Of a stretch of 64,000 nt of DNA, positions 21,418 through 30,370 are shown piece by piece. Under the pieces are notes generated by a model. It was not told where the DNA came from, did not search any database, and was given only the letters and a program-made list of their open reading frames with translations. The translations under genes were made by a program, and so were the position numbers. Source of the DNA: Tridacna crocea (Eukaryota; Mollusca; Bivalvia; Cardiida; Cardiidae); assembly GCA_943736015.1 (NCBI GenBank), contig OX031070.1, positions 20,481,673 through 20,545,672 on the forward strand. The letters are read 5' to 3'. Position 1 is the first letter of the stretch. The number at the start of each line of letters is the position of its first letter.

Positions 21418-21519
21418 AATTTGTTTTCTGAGAGAGTATTTGTTAAGGCCTACGAGAAACGAGTACGAAATCCGTTGAGTACAGATCAAGGGTACGGTCT
21501 AAAACTGCGGACAAAATGG

Positions 21520-21525
21520 TTTATA
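21520..21525 (-). promoter_or_regulatory. DPH1: TATA-like box upstream of DPH1
   Basis: TATAAA reads on the minus strand about 105 bases before the ATG, in an otherwise repeat-free stretch. Plausible spacing for a short 5' UTR; motif only. Confidence 0.25.
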
Positions 21526-21880
21526 CCCCGTAACCGTCTCACAAGATCAGTAACAGGCTAGACAACGATAACAGGCTGACCTTAATCTGGTTCGCAATAT
21601 TATGATATTTTTTTGTATCTCTAACTCGCCAAAATATAGTCAGAGATTTTAATAACCCCGTGGGTCTTAAAGTTTGTAAACACTTGGGTGAGACGAGAAA
21701 ATGCTCTCCTTTTCTGACAACGCATGTTCTGTTCAGTGAAAAATGTATGTAGAATCATTTCAATCATATATAATTTGTAATGTGCCATTTACCTTCTATG
21801 GATGAGATTCGGTCGCCATGGTTCTCTGAGCAATGGTGTTCAGTCTCGTGTTTTGGCATCGTAGCTTTCACATGAAGCTC

Positions 21881-22112
21881 TTAACCCTTTTATCAAATAG
21901 TCCCGGCTTTTCACGACCCTGTAAAAGAGGTCTTTTAAAAACATTGCGGGAAAATGCGGAAATGTTGCTAACAAGCATTCTCTCCTTTTTCCACAACGTT
22001 TTTTACCCTATCAAATCAAGCTTGATGATTGCATCATATGAACCACGTTGACAAATGAAAATAACTTTCAATTTGGACAAGGTGAACATTTTGTCATTTG
22101 GTAAAGTGTTAA
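21881..22112. repeat. P1 element upstream of DPH1
   Basis: TTAACCCTTTTATCAAATAG to TTTGGTAAAGTGTTAA. A P1 half copy begins at the same right-hand TTAA and runs to about 22170. Confidence 0.75.
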
Positions 22113-22184
22113 CTCTTTAGCAGACTACAGTATTTTAGACGATTCCATTTTGAAAGCATTCGCAGACGACTAGCTAAATTTGTT

Positions 22185-22414
22185 TTAACTCTTTACTAAA
22201 CAATCTGTGGTTTTTACGACCCTGTGATAGAAGCCTTTTGAAAACATTGCGGGAAAAGGAGAAAATGCTGGTAACCAGCATTTTCTCCTTTTCCCAAAAT
22301 ATTTTCTATCCTGTTGAAAACAAATTTCAGTTTTTCGGAGTTAAGTTTATTTTGTCTTCTGCAAGTGGTTTCAATTTGGACCAGTCTAAATTTTGTTGTT
22401 TGGTAAAGGGTTAA
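22185..22414. repeat. P1 element
   Basis: TTAACTCTTTACTAAAC to TTTGGTAAAGGGTTAA. The centre is a long perfect palindrome around GCTGGTAACCAGC. Confidence 0.85.
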
Positions 22415-22552
22415 ATGAAGAAATTCGTCCTTTTCAGGATATAGAGCACTTGGGGACATTGCAAAGGTGTTAGTTCTTCTGCTTTTTCCTCAATCTGTAT
22501 TTTCAAGACCTGTCTTTCTCTGTGATGAAATAACGATGACGTTTGGGAAAGA

Positions 22553-22785
22553 GTTATGCCATTTACACACAATTCCTACTTTTGACGACCCTAAGGAAGA
22601 AGCCTTTAGAAAATATTGTGGGAAAAGGAGGAGAAAATGCTGGTAACCAACATTTTCTCCGTTTCCCACAATGTTTTATACCCATTACAAAACAAATTTC
22701 AAATTTTCAGTCACTTTTATTTTGTCGTCTGCAAATGCTTTCGACTTGGACAATCCTAAAATTTTGTCGCTTGGTAATGAGTTAA
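22553..22785. repeat. P1 element
   Basis: Left end GTTATGCCATTTACACAC; right end GGTAATGAGTTAA. It carries a GGA insertion in the left arm (AAAGGAGGAGAAAATGC). Confidence 0.85.
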
Positions 22786-22999
22786 ACAATTGGCAAAACA
22801 TTTATGTGAAGGGAACGGTTAATGTGCCTTCTACCATCTCGGTGCTTGCCCTGTATCAGTAGAAAAATCCTTAGACTTCTTTAAACATGTAGCATTTGTA
22901 GATAAAATCTGATATGTGGTTCAAATTATATCATTTGTGCTTTCAGAATTGAAGGAAAACGTTGTGGTAAAACGTTGTAGTAATAGACCTTTCATTGAT

Positions 23000-24652
23000 A
23001 TACATGGATCCGTGGCGATAAGATAAACCGACTACCTTAGTTACTGTTGCCAAGGTCTCACAAACAAACGTAGTTAATACATATACAGTATAGCAGATAG
23101 GCTACTTAAATTGTGCTGTCATGACTGTTTCTCTCAATAAAATTCCTGAAAAAGTACTTTAATCATATATTTCTATCGATGATAAATTCTCAGTAAGCGA
23201 TTTAAAGATGCTTAACTAATTTACATACGGAGATGTATTAAAAGGGCGAATTACGGGGGCGACGTACAATGTAACAGATTTACATGTTTAAACAAAAAAT
23301 TGAACATATATAAAACATCAACAAATCTCCGTTTTGCCACAGAATAATAGAATTAACGATACTTTTTGCTTTCGTTGGGTTAGTAAAGTCATCTCAGCAT
23401 CATACCAAATTAAATAACACTGAATTACAAGCCTTTCGAAAAGTTAATAGAATGTCTGATTCAACAGAGCGTTTTAAGTTAATGAACAAATTCAATATTA
23501 TGTTGGGGGAAAAGGGTTGTCTGATGATTATAAAATGTGTTAAGTGTGTTGTCATTTAAGAAAATTGTTAATATCATTGACGGTAGTATATGATATACTG
23601 ATGACAACGGGTGGTCAAGTTGATTAGAGCGGTAATTGGCTTTGCAATCAAACAAGTCACCCTTTGTGCTAATGTGCAGATGTGCTAATCCATTAAACTC
23701 GTCACCAAATGACAAAATTTTTAGAGAAATCCAAACTCAAATATTTGCAGACAACAAAATAAATGATTCAAAAATCGAAATTTGTCTTTGAAAGAGCGCA
23801 AAACACAGTGAGAAAAGGATAAAATGAATGTAACAAGCATTTCTCCTTTTTCCGCAATGCATTTAAAAGCTTTCTGCGGGTCGTTAAATCTCGTTATGTG
23901 GTAAACGGTTAAAAACTTCAAGTCGAGAGAAAAATTTCCAAGTTCCACTAGATCAGAAGTTGAGACTTTTTTTTAAAATTGAAATATATTCCTAGTGATG
24001 AAGAACTACACGTCAAAGTGCTTATTGTAATCAGCAGGTTCTTTAAATACAAGACTAATCATCATGTATTTTGCAATCTGATCTAGATCTACACATCAGA
24101 GATCGTATATACGATCCCAGTACACATTCAGCATGTTCTTCATGCATCATGGGTTAAGATTAAATGTCAAATTGAAACATTGGTGACAAGTTACGCGGCC
24201 ACTTTTTGGATATGTATAGGTTATTGAACAAGGTTAATATTCAAGTAAAAGTATTTCTTTTTATGAATTCTTCATATAGGTCTATTTTTACCTTTGTTTT
24301 TCAGTTTTTTCTTTCAGAGAGGAAAAATTATAGAATACTTTGAATTAATCCATTATCCAGCGCTGATCAGCTCTTTGCATAAGTTCAAATTTTCAGTAAT
24401 CATCACAATTTAAACTTGTCTATAGCCTCTGCGTGATCTCACGTCATCGGTACACGTTCGCAAAGCACATTTTTTAAGCTTTTTTTAAAATTCAAACGTT
24501 AAAAACACAACATAAATAAAGAGAATTGCATTCTTCCAACGTTAATAGTCGTTTATTTGTGAGCCGAAATAGCAGAAACCAAGGTAGGACATCGGGTAGA
24601 ATAAATGCGATGTCCTGATTGGTCAAATATCGATTTCCACGGATCCATGTAT
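23000..24652. mobile_element. Possible TIR-bounded element
   Basis: ATACATGGATCCGTGG at 23000-23015 is matched by its perfect reverse complement at 24637-24652. Since the repeat itself contains the palindrome GGATCC and no clear target duplication is seen, this is tentative. A P1 copy sits inside at 23693-23912. No ORF of note. Confidence 0.35.
23693..23912. repeat. P1 element, diverged
   Basis: TTAAACTCGTCACCAAATG to GTGGTAAACGGTTAA. The centre has decayed (AATGAATGTAACAAGCATT). Confidence 0.65.
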
Positions 24653-24854
24653 TAGGAATTGTTTACAGAAAAAATAAGTTTCCTTTTTGATCAAGCTATA
24701 GATTTGTACTCTTTAATAAACGATTCAAATTTAGACTCTTTTAGATGGAATTGATATATTGATGTAATTTTTACCCTTAAATAACCACGCTTTCAACTTA
24801 ATCTGTATGACCAGGGATAGTATATTACATATACGATCCCTGGTAAAGTCTTCC

Positions 24855-25030
24855 TCGATCTGTATTTCAGTCTTATTCTCCAGGTTTTTACAGGTTTGAA
24901 AGTAACACACCTTTTGATTGGCTCAACTTTTTGGTTTAGCCAGTCAGAAGATGTGTTACTTTTAAATTTGGAAAGTCTTGCAAAATAAGACAGAGAACGT
25001 TCTTAAGAATGGTTGGTGAATGCGGACCCT
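24855..25030. repeat. P4 palindromic element
   Basis: GAAAGTAACACACCTTTTGATTGG and CAGTCAGAAGATGTGTTACTTT form the inner arms. The outer right arm reads GAACGTTCTTAAGAATGG. Relatives are at 34588-34825 and 56626-56819. Confidence 0.7.
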
Positions 25031-25113
25031 GATTGCTGGCCAGTGACGTGCATAAAGGAATGTATTTGCAAACCGTTCTGAATCATGATTGCTGTATTCA
25101 ATCACTAACTGTA

Positions 25114-26103
25114 CCGTTGTCTGCGCATGTCATATTCTTCGAAGCCATCTAGCGGGAGATAATGCTAACTGTGCCATCTTGCAAATAAAAGGCATCGTAT
25201 ATTCCGAGGTAAAGGGGAAATAAGCGAAATTGTTTAAAAAGAAAATGGATACTTTTTTCTCCCAATAAAGTAGATATAAAGAAAAAAATGTTTTTCAGCC
25301 TACAAAGAGACAAGCCCTCTTAAGTATCCCATCGGTCAATGGTGAGCATAAATGTAAACTTTGGAGCGGACAAATTCCTATGTGGCCTGAAACAGGCAAA
25401 AAGGGGCATTCGGACTTTTGCGTGAAGTGTCGTCTCGGATCTACCTGCGCAGTCCGCGCAGGCTAATCCGAAACGACACTGCCCGCTTTTTTGTCATTTC
25501 CTGCCTTTGTGCGAGTCTGCTTAAGAGCAAATTCTATGGTACTAATAGTCGTAAAATGTCGTCCCGGATTAGTTTGCGCGAATAATAGTTTGGACGATAG
25601 ATCTATGCATTTGGATGCTAGTTTACGCAAATGTACGAAAGCCCCTTTTCGTGTGACGTAAGCAATTTAAGTACAAACAAAAGTAAAAAGAAAATGAATC
25701 CAGAATCCAAAGGCGTGTTATTGATACCCCCGAGCTTTGAGAAAAGACAATACCAGACTAGAAATAAGGCCTTGCAACTTTAATGTTGCGCTTGGCCAGA
25801 TTATCTCAACAAAACGGACCGTGTTGATCAAAGATCTGATTGCTTTTATTTCAGTCTGACATCAATCTTTAGTGACCACATTTAGGCGGCTGTAGTTGTG
25901 AAGGCCATTGAGAACTAACATGATTTCTGTGTCGTCTCTTCTGCTTAGTTGATAGGCTGATCCCGATCACGTGATTAATCAACCGCGCACGACATCACTC
26001 AGTGGGTCTACGTTTGAGCAGGCAATATGCATTATCTCCCGATAGATGGCATTCCATAAATACATGTACTATCCGTTGTCTGCGCATGTCATATTCTTCG
26101 AAG
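25114..26103. mobile_element. Possible transposon: 21-bp inverted repeats inside a 31-bp direct repeat
   Basis: CCATCTAGCGGGAGATAATGC at 25145-25165 is matched in reverse complement at 26029-26049 (20 of 21). Immediately left of the first, and 23 bases right of the second, lies the same 31-bp sequence (25114-25144 and 26073-26103) beginning CCGTTGTCTGCGCATGTC. No transposase ORF lies between. A P3 palindrome is nested at about 25385-25505. Confidence 0.55.
25385..25505. repeat. P3 palindromic element
   Basis: GGGGCATTCGGACTTTTGCG, GTGTCGTCTCGGAT and GCGCAGTCCGCGCAGG form a hairpin with CCGAAACGACACTGCC. The same family occurs at 30398-30640 and 49988-50135. Confidence 0.75.
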
Positions 26104-26745
26104 CTTCGACCTGTCTTATATGAAGCATCACTATCCCCAATATCTGGCAGACTGTAGTAATACACGGTACGCGCTATAAAGTAGCAATGCAGAAAATGTT
26201 TTTTATCAATACGTTTGGGGAAAAATCAGGCCTGTTTTAGCCCCAGATTTCTCGAAACTGCTGATCATAACGGTTGTCGCGTAGGAAAGTGGTTCGGTTC
26301 TGTACCCAGGATGCCCAAATTAGATAGATGATTAGATAATGCTCATCGTGTTATTCCATGATTGTACGCTACCCCATTTGAATATTTCTAGATCGAAATA
26401 ATAGATTGTAATGTAGGATATAAAATGTTAACGGCCAAAGATATTTCAAAATCATAGTTTTCAGGTACAAACTTCATTTTATTCGATATACACTAATGGT
26501 TTTTCTCTCCATCGATCACGCATCCTTTTGCCAGGGGACATTACTCCTTACTCCTCCCTATCATCAAAGGGAGACCACCAATACACAAAGTGTCCTTCCT
26601 TACCGAAAAGGTATGCATTTGCTTAGTTAGTTGACTTTCAAGCCAGAATTTGAATACTTGATCACTTTTTCTTTCAAATTATTGATTCCGCACAATGGCT
26701 TCTTCAACAAATACCACTTCAGCGTTCTCAACGCTTTGATTAAGC
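26087..26745. repeat. Dispersed unclassified repeat, longest copy
   Basis: About 400 bases (26358-26745, for example GATCGAAATAATAGATTG and AAATACCACTTCAGCG) are repeated at 45755-46178. The upstream part (26087-26340) resembles 36597-36960, and a short piece is inverted at about 42700-42760. No coding call is made. Confidence 0.65.
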
Positions 26746-26776
26746 TTGCTTTTGTGAGAGTTTCTCATTCCCACCT

Positions 26777-26794
26777 CTCTCTCTGTCTGTCTCT

Positions 26795-26834
<40 letters not shown>
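26777..26834. repeat. (CT)n microsatellite
   Basis: Nearly uninterrupted CT dinucleotides, with GTCTGTCTC and TTTCTTTC variants at the left end. Confidence 0.95.
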
Positions 26835-26841
<7 letters not shown>

Positions 26842-27284
26842 AAATAATAACAACCATAAAAGTACTTCACAAATCCATCCAAACATTCATATTTTCTCCC
26901 TCAAACTCGACTCACCAGCTTTTAAAGCCGTCGGGTGCCCGTTGTTTGAATAAAATGTTTCCATGAATTATTATACAATGACTTATGAGCTTATCTTTAT
27001 TAAAATTAAAATGTAAATAAAATCAACTAATGACTTCCTGGCATAAAAAGGGAGAAAAATAAGTAATTTTATAATTGTAATTTAAGCAATCACTATAAGT
27101 CTTAAAATAAGCTTTTATTATCAATGATGTTACAACTGCATGACAAGATATCGCAGATATGTGCACAATACACCAAACCCTAGACCAGAAGTATGGGATA
27201 GACATCCGTCTGGAACAAAAAGAAAATGTACTTTAATCTTTTACCATATAGAAATGTGTTTTAACGAATATGAAGTGGCGGGTT

Positions 27285-27470
27285 TTTTTATAAACATTGT
27301 GGGAAAAGGAGAAAATGCTGGTAAACAGCATTTTCTCCTTTTTCCGCAATGTTTTTTTAGCCTTAAAGAAATCACCTCATTTAATCAACATTTGCTAATA
27401 TAATTTTGTCGTCTGCAAATGCTTTGGATTTGGAAAAATCCGATATTTCTCTCCTTTGGTAAAGAGTTAT
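27285..27470. repeat. P1 element, left-truncated
   Basis: The outer left third is missing. The centre is GCTGGTAAACAGC and the right end CCTTTGGTAAAGAGTTA. Confidence 0.75.
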
Positions 27471-27479
27471 TTATAGACT

Positions 27480-28260
27480 TGAACAAGAATACTAGTAATT
27501 ATTGAAACGGAAAGAACCATAGAAGTAAACATGGGCTTTGACCGCATTCATGAGTAGATCAAGATCAGATGACGCAGAGAGTGCATCCTGATCTTAAAGC
27601 AAAATCGTCGGATTGTATACTGCCCAAAAAGACCTGTTCAAGATGGTCGACCTTACATGTACCTTGGTCGAACATTTCTATCATTGGTTAATTTTCTACA
27701 ATGTCAAAGGACCAGTTTACTGCATGATTCAGTCGGTAAATGGACAAAAGAGATCTTATGGACACATACTTATGGCCTGACTCGTTTGTTATACAAACAT
27801 AACAAAGATGCATTAAACTCCTTTTTGCTCAAATAAATGGGACCCTTAGAATCCGTAGAATAAACATGTTTACATTTTTAACCAATCACAAGTTTCTATT
27901 TATTCACTTGTTATCAGTGCCAAAAAGTAGGTCAAAAGTCAGCACATTTACCTTCGCTGAAAAACAATATTAAAAACAAAAAATAATTGAAGCCACAATT
28001 TATTTCTAGAAAAGGAGATTTTCTAAGAAATTCAATGGTAAGTCGAGAATATTATTCGTGTCTAGCGCAGCAGGTTTCTATTTTAATCTTAATCTATTAT
28101 TCATGTTGTCTAACAATTGCGACATATTGTTTGTGCAGACTCAATAATAGTAACAATAAAGAATATCTTCGGTTCTTCAAATTAAATCTGTTAACTTCAA
28201 TGTGTTTCTTGTTTGTTTCTATGATTTACTTTTAAAATCTATACTCTGTGAAAAGGGGGC
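27480..28260. other. Intergenic stretch without recognised gene
   Basis: No exon-like ORF with splice signals and no identified repeat is seen here. Confidence 0.45.
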
Positions 28261-28264
28261 TTAA

Positions 28265-28345
28265 TACATCTGCAAAAAATTTCGGCTTAGGTCAGCCTGC
28301 GCAGTCTGCTTAGGCTGACCTGGGCCGAAACTTTTTGCTAATGTT
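28265..28345. repeat. Palindrome related to the right-hand satellite
   Basis: TCGGCTTAGGTCAGCCTGCG and CTTAGGCTGACCTGGGCCGA form a hairpin. The half GGCTGACCTGGG...CGA is also the heart of the 81-bp satellite unit at the right edge. Confidence 0.6.
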
Positions 28346-28418
28346 AAGTTTTCTACGTATCAAAGGAGCAGTCTACCTCATAATTCCATTTGTTCTGAAC
28401 TATACAGAATTTTGTATT

Positions 28419-28876
28419 GTAACCAGCATTTTCTCATTTTCCCACGATGTCCAACAATGTTTTCAGCCGGCCGAAAACAAATTTTAATTTTTCAGTCACA
28501 TTAATGTTATCATCTGCAAACGCTGTCAATTTGGACAAGTCTAACATTTTGTCGCTTTGTAAAGAATTGAGGGGGGGGGGGAAATAATTAAACTCACCTT
28601 TCATTGTTTTCTCTCGTAGTAGTTTTCTCACGGAATATTGACCCGAATAAGCTCTGGAAAATTAAAAAGAAAAAAAAAAAATTTTTTTCTAACTCTTTAT
28701 CAAACGAAAAAAAAAAAGATTTTTCCAAATGGAAATCATTTGCAGACGACAAAATAAGATTGTAACTTTCCTTAAGAAGAGTAGAAAACAATGGTTACAA
28801 GGATTTTCTACTTTCCTCACAATGTTTTCAGAAGGCTTCCTCCTCAAAAACCAGGGATGGTTTGGTAGCGGATTAA
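28419..28876. repeat. Two P1 fragments around a G-run
   Basis: A right half spans about 28419-28570 and a shortened copy 28689-28876 (TAACTCTTTATCAAACG to TTTGGTAGCGGATTAA). An 11-base G run at about 28571-28581 separates them. Confidence 0.6.
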
Positions 28877-28949
28877 TGATGAACGAAAGAAAGTTAAAAT
28901 ACCAGAAATCGCTTAACTTCTGCGAATACAAATGTCAAGTAGTTGAATC

Positions 28950-29163
28950 TTAGTTCCCTTTACCTGGTAAGCGCGACTTGCTGACCATTTGCGGACAGTG
29001 CAGATCAAGATCAGACTGCACAGAACGTGCAGTCTGGTCTTGGATCTACACTGTACAATAAGAAGATATCAATCCTGGAAACATAAATTTGAAATAACAG
29101 TATTTAGATTTTTACTATCGAATCAAAATTTCTATTTTAGTTTTGTAGCGGGTCAAGGGTTAA
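28950..29163. repeat. P2 palindromic element
   Basis: Core GATCAGACTGCACAGAACG with its reverse complement TGCAGTCTGGTCTTGGATC. The left end reads CTTTACCTGGTAAGCGCGAC and the right end CGGGTCAAGGGTTAA, consistent with TTAA-bounded insertion. Confidence 0.8.
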
Positions 29164-29462
29164 ATCTGACAATAAAATAAAAGTGGGCATCTTCTATACT
29201 GTTTGATCCTGAATTATAGATACTCTCCAACAGGCAGCTCAAACTGCTGCTCGCACTTTATCCTTTCACCAAATAACCCCGTATTGTAAAGTCTCTACCT
29301 AATCCTATCATTTGAACCCTTCCATTCTGCTTATCAATTATGAACAAATGGGACAGTTCAAAACGAAAGGAAATAGATCCTGGTTTTACATTTTCGATGA
29401 TGTCTGTCTGTCTTAGAGTATCTCACCCAAAATCGAAGAATGAAGATCAACGATTAGACTTA

Positions 29463-29655
29463 TTAAACATTTCCCACACGATGACGACTTTTGACGACAC
29501 TTAAAGAAGTCTATTGAAAAAAATTGTGGCAAAAGGAGAAAATGCTGGTGACCATTTTCTCCTTTTCCCACAATGTTTTCTACCCTATCAATAAACAATT
29601 GCACCATTTGAGCCACATTCAAATTGTCGTCTGCTAAGGCTATAGTATTAGCCAT
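29463..29655. repeat. P1 element, shortened centre
   Basis: TTAAACATTTCCCACACG at the left; the centre is collapsed to GCTGGTGACCATTTTCTCC. Confidence 0.65.
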
Positions 29656-29770
29656 ACTCTGGAAAAAAAGGGGCTTAGTGCATCTCCGTAATGTACATCT
29701 AGAAGGCTAAATACAATAATTGCTTCTTGGATTGTGCTTTGTTGTTTTTTATTTCTGACATCATGTCAGA

Positions 29771-29855
29771 GCCCGTCTAGCTCAGTCGGTAGAGCATCAG
29801 ACTTTTAAGCGCACTGGCTATCTGAGGGTCGTGGGTTCGAGTCCCACGGTGGGCG
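29771..29855 (+). tRNA. tRNA-Lys(UUU) with an apparent 12-nt intron
   Basis: All arms are intact: acceptor GCCCGTC/GGTGGGC with discriminator G, D arm GCTC-AGTCGGTA-GAGC, anticodon stem CAGA/TCTG, and T arm GTGGG-TTCGAGT-CCCAC. The anticodon TTT is at 29804-29806, in loop CTTTTA...A. Between position 37 (A at 29807) and position 38 (A at 29820) lie 12 extra bases, AGCGCACTGGCT at 29808-29819, exactly where eukaryotic tRNA introns sit. A TTTT run about 8 bases downstream could end Pol III transcription. No SINE body or tail follows, so this looks like a real gene and not a SINE head. A pseudogene with an insertion is the alternative. Confidence 0.88.
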
Positions 29856-29879
29856 AATACATTTTGCATGATCTAGGTT

Positions 29880-30085
29880 GTGCAAAAAGGAGAAAATGCT
29901 GACAACCAGCATTTTCTCATTTTCCCACAATGTTTTGCACGCAAGCAAAACCAAATACAGTCATTTTAGCAACTTCTACTTTAATAACGTCTGCAAATGC
30001 AAAAAATAAAAAAAAAATAAAAATAAAAAAAATCCCAAAAATCAATTTGGAAAAGTTTAAAGTTTTGTCGTTTGGTAACGATTTT
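29880..30085. repeat. P1 element next to the C16orf89-like last exon
   Basis: Core GCTGACAACCAGC with arms; an AAATAAAAAT-rich insertion fills the right half. It ends at GTCGTTTGGTAACGA, about 14 bases from the stop codon of the neighbouring gene. Confidence 0.7.
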
Positions 30086-30098
30086 GATAAGATATCAC

Positions 30099-30370
30099 TT
30101 ACGAATCTGTATCAGTATTCCTTCGTCCAACTTTTTTAAATCCGTTACCAAGCAAATCAGCCAGACTTTCTATTTGCTGCGTTTTCTCTGATGCAGATTC
30201 TTCGCCGAAGTTGTCTATCTCTTTCTCGATTGGCTCTAACAGAGCGGCTTCGATCTCTTGAAAGAAACTTGCCCTGAAGCAACCAATGCGCTTGTCTGGC
30301 CATGTTAATACCATTTTCATCCAGTCTTCTCGCATAAAGTCCTCAAAGCCGAGAGGTCCGCAAAGCACAG
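30099..30370 (-). CDS. C16orf89-like exon 6 (terminal)
   Basis: Residues 252-340. Acceptor CTTACTATTACAG; contains VLCGPLGFEDF and IGCFRASFF, then an acidic tail. The stop TAA lies inside the sequence TTC|GTAAGTGAT, a consensus 5' splice site, so an isoform spliced to a further exon is possible. Confidence 0.82.

Noticed and set aside
21800..21838. Possible DPH1 start ATGGCGACCGAATC on the minus strand near 21818
   Set aside because: It meets TAG after seven codons. The ATG at 21417 gives an exon that joins exon 2 in frame.
26631..26966. Frame with a long serine-leucine run, and arginine-glutamate run on the other strand
   Set aside because: It is produced by the CT microsatellite at 26777-26834.
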